The translations under genes and the position numbers were made by a program. Positions 42,288 through 57,200 of a DNA stretch of 64,000 nucleotides are shown here, piece after piece. Source of the stretch: Riptortus pedestris (Eukaryota > Arthropoda > Insecta > Hemiptera > Alydidae); contig CM032228.1 in assembly GCA_019009955.1 (NCBI GenBank), forward strand, positions 255,189,501 through 255,253,500, given 5' to 3'. Within the stretch, counting starts at the first letter, position 1; every line of letters begins with the position of its first letter. The notes under the pieces were generated by a model. The model was not told the DNA's origin. It did not search any database and worked only from the letters and a program-made list of their open reading frames with translations.

Positions 42288-44935
42288 CATATAAAATATA
42301 ATATTGAAAGGACCTCAATTTCATCATCTCATGGGTAGGATCAATGGACATTTCAGGAAATTTTTCAAAAATCGCATTATGAGTATGACCTCAATAGCTG
42401 ATTCACTTAAGGGAAATCTGCTAACAAAAATGAGGTCACTAGAGCCTTAACAGATACAAGGAGAAACATAAAGCTATAAAAACTCGATTAGGCCTTCTTT
42501 ATTTTGGTATTTGAAAAGAAATATTGTAATGCCAGTAATACAGTTTTGAAATGTATTAGTAAACAAACGAATAATAATTAGTATGACTTACCAATGGGTT
42601 TGGAGGGAGTTCATTGAGAACAGGCTGGAGCGGCTGCTGGGGAGGTTGCTGTTCAACGGTTTCACTATCACTAGCAAGAACGTCTGTGCTCCACGTATCG
42701 CTCACCAGCGAGAATGTCTCATCTAAAATAATGAATCCGCAATACAAACTTACGCATAATAAAAGTCCGTCACACAGCTGCTGTGTAAACTAAGCACATT
42801 TCCTACTCTGTCCAATCCGATTTTCTCCACCGATAAGAAGCCTATGTAACCAAAACTCAGATTTAATTTGGACATGAGACAATTAGTGATACCGTAGCTG
42901 TTAAGAAAATTCCATGAGTAGGAGTGAAGGTTAACTCAAAGCTGAAAAAAAAAAAATAGAAATTTTTTCAGGTAAAAAAAATTAAAGGATCTTAAGGTCC
43001 CAACTCAACTATTTTTCCAGGTGGGACTAAGAATTTTATTTAATTAGTTTGTCGCTATATAAATTCCTAATGCCCAGGTGAGAATCGAACTCACAACTCC
43101 AGGTTTACCAAGTGAGATTAAGACTAACGCCTTAACTCCCAAGGTTAACCAGAGCCCCCAATATTCGAATTACAGGTACATAAAACTATATGTTATTATA
43201 AAAAGCATAAATTGTAGAATAATAAAAAAGATTAACAAGAATGGACATATAACATTTTTTTATCACTCTAAATAATGGAATATTTCAATTTCTTTATTTC
43301 TTGTTTTGTGAAAGATGCTTAGAATAAAAATAAAAATGCACATTGCACCAAACTAGCAATTACCAATAAATATTTAATATTTTTGGAGTGCCCATAGGTC
43401 AATGGTAGAATGTCCGATATTAAATCAGCTGAGTCAAACAAGAACAAGCATGGTCAGTAGCTGAATGGGTAACCAGAGAGTTGTTACACGAGTTGGTCAC
43501 TAGAGTGTACTGGTATCACGGCGGTAGTGGAATATTGGAAGTCTAGTGAGTAAATCAGCCTGACACCCTGTCGATACCAGAAAGGATATCGACTCCCCTA
43601 GATCTCGTTGACTAGCAAGCTGGCCATCAATGATATGGTCACTGCCTGCCCCTACTTAAATTATGTTCTATGACACTTTTAAATGCAGTTCAGGAGAACA
43701 AAGAATTCATGTCACATCGGATTTTTTACATCCTACATTAAAATTTTGAAGTATTACTGAAACATTAAGGGATTAATGAATATAGGAGAGAATTGATTAC
43801 CTATTGGCACCTCGATAAGAGATTCAATCTCAAACTTCCCGAATTTGTCGTCGAGGTCAAACTTTGGCTGAGACGTAATCTTGGACGGTGGAGGAGGATT
43901 GTAGTCGAGGGGCTGCCTCACTGATGCTGCGTCTTCACCTTCCGTCAGCTGAGATGATGGCGTATCTCGACCTGCAATCAAGAAATATTAATTATATTTT
44001 GGATGAATATTAGTTCAGAATTGATATATTCAATAAGAGAAATAGAGAATAGATGGTAGGAGGAGATCATGTCTATAACCTTCCTCCTGTTATTGAGGTT
44101 GTACTCATGATGCAATGTTCGAAAGATTTCCTCGAATGTCCTTCTATCCAACCCAGAAGATGATGAAAATAAGGTCCATTCAAAATTATATATATTGTTG
44201 CGAAAACTACGTACATGTAAAATTAAACAGAGTTAATCACATATTCAAGAAGTACGAAGTAGATGAGAGGAGCCGACCAATGGAAGAAACGTTGGCATCG
44301 GGAGTGTCTAAACTAAGGATCTAGCCCATTCTAGGTGTTCTCCTTTGATGTTTGCCGCTTGTCTAGAAATGCAGTCCAGCTCGAGTTTAGTTTGTTCTCA
44401 GCTCTCTTCAAGTGATCAACAGTGCACTGTGCGATCTAGGCTGGTCTGGACCATTCTCTTTTGATCCTGCCACCAGTATATAAAAGCAGCCCATCAGTTA
44501 GTTTGTTCTGAGCTCTCTTTGGGTGAATAACAACAGTGTGTTCAGTGCAGCTTTAGTGAACAGTCGTCTTAGTTGCAGTGCGGTAAAGTGTTTTATGTGA
44601 AGAACAGTCTTGTGCCATGTTTATGAAAAGAACAGTATAGTGCCGTGTTTAAGTAAAGGACGGTGCAGTGCCATTATCTTTGCGAAGATCAGTGCAGTGC
44701 CTAATTTTGTGAACTTCAGTGATCGATCGTGAGTTATTGGATTGTGAAATAACAAGAACAGTGGAGCTATCAGTACATACTGTGAGTAGTAGTTAAGAAT
44801 AATTAACCAAGAATGTAACAACTCATTAAATAAATTGTGAAGTGATAAAAACTCTGAAGCTTGTGTGTGTTTAATTTTGAAATCCAAAAGAACTCTAATA
44901 AACAACATGTATTACTGATTTTGTAATAAACATAA

Positions 44936-44976
<41 letters not shown>

Positions 44977-46510
44977 GTAACATGTACAATTTCCAGAGCT
45001 ATAGTATTTAATTAACAGGGCATAATACATGGCCATCATTATAAACTTTTTTAAAAAATTGTGACATACGAAGATGCGAGAATTACTGCAAGGACCATTT
45101 CACCAAAAGCATTTGTAAATTGGGTGTAAAATATAAGATTTAAAGTGGAAGAAATGTTGTGTCTACTACAGGAATTTATTATTCCTGTGATGAACAAACA
45201 TGTTTTCGAAAGAAATAAAGATTTTCATAAAGCACACATTTATTCGAGGAAGCAGAAGGTAAAAGCAAGCTACTGCCGGAAGAACGCTCTCAGAGGGCTG
45301 GAAAACTCTCTCGTGGGAAGATGGTCATTGATTTAGAAAATTCATGTATCTCCATTATTATACTTCGGATTGAAATAATGTATAAAATCAATCTTATTTA
45401 AAATTAAATGCACTATAAATATTTTTATATATATTTATTCTCTATCTTGAATATTAACCAAGATATTTGCATTTTTTTAGTTTTCAGCCTTCCAAAAAAT
45501 CCAAATGTCTATATTAATATTCATGATAAAGAAAATATGTATATAACAACATTTAAAGGAAATTAAATATGCAATAAGATTGGTTATGTACAATTTTTCA
45601 ATCTGAATTATAATAACAGAGGTATTTCAAATCGTTGAAATTCCTCCTCTAAACATCCTCCCCTCCCAGTAGTACAAACTGTATTTTTAGAAAAAAAAAT
45701 GCTCAAATATAGTTTGGTAACGATCAAACAAAAATTGCAACAGCTAGAGCACTAACTGACTAGTATATATCGTTTAGAACAGACCTCATTTTTGTCATCA
45801 CCTGGGTAGAATCAATAGACATTTGAGGAAAGTTTCCAAAAATCGTGTGATAAGTACAACCTCAATAGCTGATTTACCTTATACAAAATCTGCTAAAAAT
45901 TTTAGTATAACTCACAGTTTGGAATTTGTTTTAGGTTTCTATCTTTTCTTCAACGCTTACAATTCCAAACTGCCATGAAAAAGATATTGTTATTACCAGA
46001 AATGTTAGGAGACCCACGGCCCGAAACATTTGCTGAGACCATATCTGAAAGGTTATCATTCTGATCTTCAGTTTCCAGCTCAAGTGAAGAAGCGACACTG
46101 TGATTAGAAGGTGCCTCGGATACAACTTCCAGGTTATCACTTGTATTACCTGAAAAATATGAATATAATTTCATTAGTCGATAAATAAATATAGCCTAAC
46201 CAGTCATCAAATATGCAATATAAGTGTTGTATATTTTGTATCAATCAATACATTCTAATTCTTGAGGCAAAGAATAAACAAGTGGTTGAAGACATTTTTC
46301 TGTTTCCAAATATCAATTCATTTCTTTATGTTCAAGAAAAACAACTTGGCCATTAAAAAAAAACAAAAACAAATATTTAGTCAATAAAACAGTGTAGCCC
46401 AGAATGTTTAGATTAATTCAACTCAACATCCAATACTTATTCTGAACAAAGAATTTCTGTAGGGAACAAGTAACTTGTTTTAAGAAAGCAAAATTATGAC
46501 TACTCCAATT

Positions 46511-46565
<55 letters not shown>

Positions 46566-49500
46566 ATATGTACATTTTAAGAGCTCAAAAACACAAGAGA
46601 AATTAGCCAATTCGAAATCACCGATCTGGTCTGAGGAGCCTCTTGCTCAATCTCTCTCTCTGGCTCTGGGATGAGAAGGACCAGGACCTCGTTGCTGGCA
46701 TATAGAATGGTTATTATTTGAAGACATCTGTTTCAACTAGAGATGGCCGAGATTCTATCAGATACATCTACTTCCTTTTCATGACAAAAGCTTGATTTGC
46801 ACACAGAAAATCAATTGGTGAGCTCTTTAGATCCAAATATGTATTTAACTCGTTACCGATTTGTTACAGTCCCACTATTAAAATTTTAAGTACATAAAAT
46901 TGCTTTCAATGAGACTGTAATTTATTATAATATTGAAAACAATTGTACATTTATTAACCTAATTATTTCCTTCCAACTGCATTGTGATTCAAAAATATTT
47001 ATTTAATATTTGTGTGGTGTATGTGTGTGTGTGTATATATATATATTATTTACTTGTACTATTACCTCCCCAAAAAAATAAATTATTTCACCAATAACCA
47101 TTATATTTGATTGATGTACAATCCATCAATTTCAAAAGTTTTGTCAATCCAATATTTTCTATTAGAGTAGTATTTTAATGTGAAATGTAATATTCACTAA
47201 CCAATGGAACCTTCATCATGAGATAAAGAAAAGCGTGTTCGTTTTTCTTGACCATCCGGCCTCTCCGAAGTATCGGGGTCAATTCTCCTCTCAGCCCTTT
47301 CACTCTCTGCATCTTTATCCATTGACAGTATCTATTGAGAGAAAATAGAAAATTAATATAAAATTTCGAACTAGTCTTCAAAAAAAATAAAAAATGTTTT
47401 CCCCTTCTCAGACTTCATTACACATCAGCACTACATGGCTCATATGCCCTCTTTTCAGGATCTACTTCATTATGATTACAGCCAGAAAATCTTGTTCTTT
47501 GATAAGAAAATGGCTTCACCCTTGAAAAGGTAGTATTTTATTTTAGTGGCCTTACCACTAAAATAAAACACCAATTTCAGTGCAGATTTCCCACATGTTG
47601 GAATGCTACACTACTAATCTCATCTAATCATATATCCTCTATTTCTTAATCTTAATTGATGACGTCACCATACTGACTATTTGCATGTTTCTTACAAGAT
47701 AAAGATCCGTTGAAAACAATATTTGGTATTTATACTTGGAATAAGACTTTTCATGACATATTCTCTTATTTTTAAAGTGCAATGACTAAAAGGGGGGTTT
47801 ACTGAACGCTAAAAATCCATCACGCAGGGGCTGCGTAAACTAAGAAGATTTCCCTCGTAAAGATTAATAATAGATAAACCTACATACGGCTAACACAACA
47901 CCACCATGAATATTAAGTGAATAAATACAAACGGTAATAAGAAATATTTCCCCCGCCAGCGGGATGTGTCTCAAATGTAAACAAACAGGTCTGCCAATGG
48001 CTCACCGGAAAGAAATACAATAACTGAAACATATCAGAGTATAACATATTCATTTTATTCAAAACTATGTACTATATCTAGTATTGTAATTTATAATGAA
48101 TTAGAATAATTTTTATCTCAATCAATCAAATTTTATTAGTCAAAGAATTTAAGAAAGAGGGGGGGAGGGGGTCACATGACATAATGGCATCTATCTCGTA
48201 TACTCGTAGTAAAGGTCTCTTGAATATAATTTTTGGTATTTAAGCTTTGAATAATGTGGTTTATTATATAACAGAGTATTGCTTGTGTAACATGAGTAGA
48301 AGTGGGGGTTTACAGAAGTCTGAAAAATGCAAATATTTCAGTTAATATTCCAGATAGAGAATAAATGTATATAATAATATTTATAGTAAATTTAATTCGC
48401 AATAATATTCATTATGTACATTTTTTCGATCCGACTTATAGTAACAGAGATATTTCTAATTTTCAAATTTCTCCCCATCTAAACCCCCCCCCCTCCTCCT
48501 TGTCCAATTTCAGTCTTTAACGAACTGGATCTTTCTTTTTGTATAAAACAACTAAATATCGAGTTTGGCAATGATCAAACAAAAGTTGCAACCATTAGAG
48601 CAGTTACAGACAAATATAGATCTATCTATACTCATACACACGCAAGCACGCACACACACAAACTTTTGAACGGACCTCATTTTTGTCATCTACTAGATAG
48701 GATCAATGGACATTTGAAGAAAAATTTCGAAAATTGCGTCATGAGTACGACCTCAATAGCTGATTTCTCCTAAGCGAAATCTGCTAAAACTAAAAAATGC
48801 TAAAAAATCTGGGTTAATAATCAATATAATGAAAAAACGTATATAACAACATTAAAGTTACAACAAGATTGGTTCTATACACTTTTTAGGTCCAATGTAT
48901 AACGACTCCTTATAGGTCATCGACTCCTGGGGGTTCAAATAGACCGCTTAGGGTATCACAGGAGTAAGGCATTGTGAGCCTGTGTATACAATTTTAAATG
49001 GATTTCATTTCCATCATCTCTTAGGTAGGATTAATGGACATTTAAGGAAATTTTATGAAAATCGTGGGGTGAGCACCATCTCAATAGCTGGTTTCCCCAA
49101 AGGAAAATCTACTAAAACCACTTATTTGGTTAAAATCTGAATTATTGATATATATACTTCATGAAAACATTTATACAATCAGACCCCTAAATTTATAGAA
49201 GGAAATAAAAGATACATACCTTCTGCAGGTACAAAGAAGATGTTGGGTCCGAGTTAATATCAAATGGAATGATAAGAACTTTCAAAATAGAAGAATCCTC
49301 CTCCTCGATAGAACCGTTTTCTAAAGCCGGCACATTTCCGTTCTGATTCCGATTCTTGTTTCCTAAACAACACCAAAAATACAAAATATTAATTTCTTCA
49401 ATCACCACAGATATTAATGAGAATAAGTGAAGCAGAAATCTAATATTTTTTAACAGTTCACATTAAAGTGTATTTTTTTCACATTCATAATGTTCGTAGA

Positions 49501-51201
49501 AATTATAACCAAATAGATCTGTAGACCTTGGATTGTTTCTACATAATAGTTTTGAGTTACCCCGAAACGAAGCAACAGGATAGCTTTACTATTGATGTTG
49601 GCCATTTAAACAGAGACTTTGAGTTGAAATTTCGCTTACCTCCCATATAGTCAGTCTCTCCTGTATATTTTGAAGTATTCATGAGGCCATTCTCAATCAT
49701 ATTCCCCGTTGATTATTCCCATTTATTTACAATATATTATCTCAGCCTTTGTGGACAACTTTTTACCGTTTTGATAATTCGTTCGTAGGAAGAAGTTGAA
49801 ACTTATAGAGATAAAAAGTCTGTAATACGGGGGCTGGGTTAACTAAGCAGATTTCCCACTTGCTACGTGTATTTGCATTTATCTCAAAACATAAAAGTTC
49901 AATGAGAACAATATTTGGTATTTAGGCGTCAAATAAAGTTCTTCATAATATGATAGCTTATTGTTAATATGACATAAGTAGAAGTGGGGGTTTACTGAAT
50001 GCCGAAATCTAAAAAATGCAAATATCACCATCAATAATCAACACAGTGAAAAAACAAGCATAACAACATTTAAAATTGCATTTGACATAAAGAGAGAGCA
50101 TTACATTTGCAATAAGATAGGTTCTATACAATATTTCGATCAGAAACATAATAATGGCGATATTAAGATTTTTTGAAACTCCCCTCTAAACCTCCCCCCT
50201 CCAGCTGGTCGGATTTAAACCATGAGGTGTCCAAACGTCTTTGCCTCATAGATCACTTGCCATGTTTTTCAGTTTTGGCTAGACCCATGCTTAGTTAATA
50301 TTGCACTTTTGAACATTCATCAACTTCAAATGTGTAACTGTATGTAGAATAGAAAAACAATAAAAACACACATTCATTTTCATATACTTATTGATCAAGC
50401 CAAAATTAAAACAAACCAACATAAAATACTAAATAAAAGTACTTTTGTAATACATAAAATCAGTAAGTAAAAGATAAACAATATTTGTGGGAGGGATGAA
50501 CCTGGTGTTTTGGTAATAAATTTTAAATATTTGCCAACCATTAGTGTAGTTTAATCTTAAATCTCCTCAGTTAAAAATGTCCAGTTAGTTTCTTTTTCGA
50601 AGATTGGCAACCGTGATGAAACTTTTCATGCTACTAACTTACACAATGTAATGAGATGTATTAATTCACTACTAATATTATAAAATGGTGAACAGAAGTT
50701 TGTTTACTAATCCTACAATCGGGGAATAACTTATTTAATTTAAAAATTTTGCATTTTTCAGTTAAAATAACATTGTTGCAGTGACTAGGAGTTTCTCTTG
50801 AAGCTCCTAACACCGACTGCTGTTATGTGACTGCCAATGTTGGCTAATATAGCTGGTCGCAGCAGAGAAGGCGAAAACCATAAAATAAAATAAATTAATT
50901 AATAGGCATACGTAAATTTAATGATTAAAAAAAATAATTTTCTTCTCATATAACGATAAATAAAATAATAAAAATAGACCCTTGGAACATAATAATAACT
51001 TAGTATTATGTTGTAAACTAATAATGTAAGTAATGACTAATGGTAATAATAAATTAGTTAATCAACTAGACAGATCTTAATTTAAGTAACAATTAAGAAT
51101 AATAATAGCTTAAATAGTGAGATCTCATGAGACAGCTGTTTACGGTAGACAGAGAGGGGGGAGAGGGAGAGAGAGAGAGGGGGGAGAGAGGGAGGTAGAG
51201 G

Positions 51202-51287
<86 letters not shown>

Positions 51288-54200
51288 CTGGCAGCAAGGA
51301 TCGGCAGTTGGGCCGATGTGGACAGAACTGATGTGAATAGATGATGCCTTAATGAAGGTCTAGGCTGAACTGGGCTGGTTCTCTTTGGCCGAGAATGAGC
51401 TTAATCCCTAATTAGCCTAATCCTAGAAGCCTGGGAACCGCTTGAAAAAAGATAATTTTGGGGATTATCCTGGCGCCTCATAGTCTCTTATCTCTCTCCC
51501 ACTCGGGTAGCTCTGTCTAGTGCTGCTCTGTGACAGCTACCCGTACTACATATACTATTTCACTAGTCTAGCTAATCCTATATATTTGGGAAATATCTTT
51601 ATGTTGACGCTTCAAAAATCAATTGTATTATATTTAATAAAAGTTCAAAAATGTAATTAAATATTCTTATTATCTCATTAAATTTCTGCTTAAATGAGAT
51701 TGACTATCCTGGAGCCCTGTTTACATCACACAGGCTCCTAATTAATTTGCTTGCTCATATGGAAAAATAATAAACCCCTGGGGGTCCATAAAGACCACTT
51801 TGGGTATCTGATGTAATAGGTAGAATTTTAGAATACTATATCTTAATTATATCATTTATTTAAAATTTGAAATGACAAAATGACTAAAACAATTTAGACA
51901 GAGTTTTCCTCTTTATACCTCGTTTATCAAAAAGGAATTTCAGCCTGCCATCACATCTTTTAAGGTTTTAGTGAGAAGGAAACAAATAGTCTCAACCTTT
52001 ATATATATATAAAAAATTGTAACCTCTGTCTGTACATTGTTTTCGCGAAATTTCACGATAACTATTCGTTTCCCATGTCATAGACACCATAACTGCATTT
52101 TGTTTCTTTGGTGTCTGTTTTTTTGTTTGTATGTTTGTTTGTTTGTTACTCAACCGAACTAAACCAAACTCGGTATGTGAATTAGCACTAACACCTTCCT
52201 TATAATAAGCCATACTAACATTTCTAGGGACGGGCAAGAGTGGGGGTTATAAGGGAGGCCTGAAATAAAATATAGTGATATTTCGTTTCCTATTGGGGTT
52301 TCGGCAAATATGCACATTACAAAAGTTGTTTATTTTGTTATTTAAAGAAACTTTACTTATATACACCATCGTCGTATACTGAAGTATAAAGGTGTTATAC
52401 GCTAAAAGATATAGCGGGAATCAACAATTTTATTTGGCACAAAAGACTCAACCAAACTAAATAAAACACTCGGTATGTATATTAGCACTAACGCCTTCCT
52501 TATAATAAGCCATACTAACATTTCTAGGGACAGGCAGGAGTGGGGGGTTTATAAGACAGGCCTGAAATTAAAAATAGTGATATTTCCTTTCCTATTGGGG
52601 TTTCGGCAAATATGCACATAACAAAAGTTGTTTATTTTGTTATTTAGAGAAATTTGCTCAACAATTCTTTTCAGTATAAACTACCAGGTACCTTACCTGG
52701 AAAAATTAATTCAAATTATAATATATTATTATATTATTTTGTCCTTAATAATTTAAATCTATGCATAATGCACAGGAAATGGGAAATATGACAATATGTA
52801 GGACAGTGAAGTCTTACATAAAAAATTAATTTTATTATTAACAAATCCACAGAAACGACAGGCATTAACCCTAAACACCGGAAAGGGTAAATGTCAAAAT
52901 ATTGCGCAAAGTAAAGCCTTGCCAAAAAAATACCATCACCATCCAGCCTCAAATGAATTCCCGGGCGAAGCCGGGTATCTGAGCTAGTATATATATAGTC
53001 TCACACACACATACACGCACACAGGCACATATAAATTTCAAGTTTGTAAAAAATATAACAATCCTGCATAGCAATAGAAATGTAACAAACCTTTGTGTAA
53101 AATACTGGGTTTCTTGAAAGTATTATCAGGTGGTGAGATATTGGCCTGTTTGCTGTGCCCATTCATTGACTGGACTGGAATTTGACTAAGGAGGGGAGTC
53201 AACTCTTTCTGCAATTTCACATCCTCACAATTCGTTTCATTCATTAGCGTTCTCATAAAACTTATCTGAAATTAATTAATGAACAATTAATTAGATTACT
53301 CAATAATTAAAGGAAGCCACTCACACAGGGATTGCATAAACAAAGCAGATTTCCCACGGGCTAGTAGGACACACTATTAATCTCCTGATACTCTCCCCCT
53401 GGTTGCGACATTCCACTTCATAATTTTGTGATCAGGTCTCTTTAACCCTCCGTCGGGCGCGTGATCTCTCAGATACACGGTTTCTAGAAAAATATTTGCC
53501 ACTCCTCCTAGCAGAGAGTGGTGGGTAGTGTTTCGAGTTATGTGGTTTATAGGTCCCCCACTAAAGCTCAGTAGTGTCACTGTGTTTGATGGAGTTGTGT
53601 GTTTCACCTGTCATTCAGTTTAATCTCCTAGATACCACACGCCCGATCTCGTAATTTTTTTTTAAATCTGTATTTCATAAATATATACATCAATTAACTT
53701 TCTCTTTATTGAATGGAATTATATAAACCAATTTTTTCTATTATTTTGCTCATACACGAGCTTTCATAAGAACTTATTCAAGAAAATATTGTATGACACA
53801 GTGACAAAAGTAGACGTTTACCAACCGAACTAGGGACAAAACTTGACGAGTACAGAGGCTCACTGAACCATACATTGAACTCAAGTACAGAACAGCATAA
53901 AAAAAGTCCCTCTACTACAACGAACTAAAGCAAATGATGTGAACCAAGCAAAACTGAATAGAAATGTAGGTTTAGTCATTATTCTAGTGAAATTTGCAAA
54001 AGCAAAATTTGTTTACAACATAGTTCCACGCCTTGTCCTAATTGTAGTGCCGCTCTGCAAAAGAGATAATAATTAAACTGGTATTTTTAAAAGGATTATT
54101 ACATTAAAATTTAGATGATTTTAATAAGTCTTATCTAAAAGTGATTTCATGCTGTATTTCCGTAAAAACGGTTGAGGTTGTATCTCTGAGATACACGCGC

Positions 54201-57200
54201 CCGAAGGCGGAATATTTTTGACGCGCCCGACCGAGGGTTAAGGTGGGGACAATTTTCTCATAATTTATAAAGCATGTCATCCTTTAATAAATTTAAGACT
54301 AATAAAGCATTTCAATGAATTAAAAAAGTCTGTCACGCAGTAGCTGTGTAAACTAAGCAGATTCCCCAAGTGAATACATACAGGTAACACTACCGTGAAT
54401 GTTAAGTGAATAAATATAAACGGTAATGAGAAATCTTTCAGTCAATTTACAATACAAATTAATAATCTCTACAACGGATTAAGATTGTTAACAAAATTAA
54501 TGCATTATTTATATATATAATTGTAACGCATGTCTGTACATTGATTTTTCAATTGGAATTGAAACAATATGGAATTGAAGGATATGTAAGAGCCTAAGAC
54601 TCACTCAAGTATATCGCTATTGTGAAAATGATATCTTTAAGAAATTTTTTTTTTTTTTTTTTTTTAAACTGCTTTCCTTCACAAAAAAAAATCTTATTAC
54701 TGACAATACAATACCTACCCTAATCCTCCCACCCTGCTCAACCACACTCACTCAGGTGAGCCACAGATGTATTTAAAACTTCATGAATATCAAGAAGAAA
54801 CAATTAAATAAAGAAAAGAGTGGACGCTTACTAATGATTGCAACTCAGCTTCAGTATAAAGTGCTACGAGCCTAGAGAGACCTTCAAACTTCAAATTGTC
54901 TTCTTGCCGAGGTTCAATCTCATCAGCATTGCCTTCTATCATAGTTTCAATAATTGACGACACGCAGTCCTGAAACAAAGCAGGTGTGAAAAAAACTAAA
55001 ATGACCATTAAAAATTTATAATTACAAAATAAATATTAGTAAATAGAAATGTTGCAAGAAGAGATATGGATAAATATGTGTTTTGCGTTCTAAGCAAACT
55101 CTTCTCCTAGTTGAAAATTTGAATTCTCATATGGTATGTGTAACAGTAATGAGAAATATTTCAGTTAGAAGTTAATAACTCCACAATGGAAACCGCCTGA
55201 ATAGTAAACAAACAGGTTAGCCAACCTGAATCCTATACCGGAAAGAAAAACCTTTAATGACACATTAATTTTATTTAAAAAAACTATTTACTATAGCTAG
55301 TGCTGTAATTCGTAATGAATCAGAATAATTTTAATCTCAATTACATAAATTTTATTAATCCAAGAACAAACGAATGGGGGGACAGGACGCACAGAACTTA
55401 TTTACATATATCTCAAAAAGTAAAAGTTCAATGAAAACAATATTTCTTATTTAACCTTGTAATGAAGTGGTTCATGATATAACAGCTTGTTATTAATATA
55501 ACATGAGCAGGAGTAGGGGTTTACTGAAAGTGGAAAACTATAAAATCCATATATCTCGGTTAATATTCATGATACAGAAACTATGTGTTGAACAATATTT
55601 AATGATCATTTAATTGCAATAAGATTGGTTCTTTAAAAATTTTCGATCCGACTTATAGTAACAAACATATTTTGAATTTTCAAAATTCTCCACCTCAAAA
55701 CCTCAGTGAGGGAGTTTACTCTAACCCTTGTCCTAAGTGCAATAGTTATGTGTAATAGTTTTTAAGTATCTTTAGTCTAGCCCTGAAGAAGAGAAAATAA
55801 AGATTCTCGAAATATCGGCATAAACTAAGATTTTTTCACCAACAATTACCAAAACTCCAAAAAGAATAACAACACAATATATATAGTTTTGAATGAACAT
55901 TTTCGTCATCTCCACGGTAGGATCGATGGACGTCTGAGGGAATTTTTCAAAAATCACGTCATGAGTACGACCTCAATAGCTGACTTCCTGAAATCTGCTA
56001 AAATCCTTAGTTCCACTCGGGCTAGAAAAGTGTGATATCCTGTAGATAGCCCGTCCTAATTAGCCATAGTAGCAAAAAGTGAATGTTAATACATAGTAAT
56101 AAATGCTTGCCTGTCAATACTCCAGCACCCAAAAGGTTTGTTTGATCATTTCTGAACTTAATATTTTAATTTTCTGAAGTCAAAATAGGAGATTGGGGAT
56201 TTAGAGTAGGATTAAAACATGGAATCAAAATTATCATGATTATTATTAGCTGAATCAAAAAATGTTACATAACTAACCATGTTGATCTAGTGATGTTGAA
56301 CAATTGTTGTATTATCCACTTTGGCCAACTTGAATATTACCAGAATTATTTCTATTGTTTGCTTTTAGCATACACCACTCCTCACACAAATTTCATATGA
56401 CCAAAACATTTAGTGCTAATCTAATAATAATAAATAATGCAGTTACTCTGGTAAAAAAAATATTTTACAATTTATTTTGGAATATTACATGAAATTAAAT
56501 ACTCATTATTACTTAAATAATTTGATTAGCAGGTATATTTTCAGCAGGAAAGATGTGGAAATGAGGTGATTTGTATTTCTTTTGAACAGTTTAATTCAAG
56601 TCAGGTATAAAGATTGCAGAAGAAAACACAAACAAGAAATATTAGCAATGCCCATAATTTATGATAATGACCTCATGGCTTGGAATACATGTTTATAAAG
56701 TCCAAAAGAATCTCTTTTAATATTTACCATACTTTGAAAAAAACAAAACAAGCATCACCTATTCTAACTATTGGCCTGGCATTTATATATATATATAAAA
56801 TTGTAACCTCTGTCTGTACATTGATTTTTTTCGTGAAATTTCACGATAACTTTTCGTTTCACATGTCATAGACACCATAACTGCATTTTGTTTCTTTTGT
56901 GTATGTTTGTTTGTTACCTTTTCACGCATAAACGGCTGTACCAAATTTTATGAAACTTGGTATGTATATTTCTACTAACCCAACTTAGACTTTAGGCTAT
57001 ATTAATATTCTCTAAGATAAACAGGAGTGGGGGTTATAAGGGAGGACTGAAATTAAAAATACCAATATTTCCTTTGCTATTGGTTTTTCGGCAAATATGC
57101 ACATAATAAAAGTTATTTATTTTGTTATTTAGAGTGACTTTTCTTATATACACTTTCTTCGTATACAGAAGTATAAATGAGTTATAGGCTAAAAATTATA

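Noticed and set aside
47175..47381. A 68-codon frame across GAPVD1 exon 6
   Set aside because: Shadow frame. The frame encoding [13 protein letters not shown] matches GAPVD1 and fits the splice phases.
51082..51344. Arg/Glu-rich and Leu/Ser-rich open frames
   Set aside because: They are the two strands of a (GA)n microsatellite.
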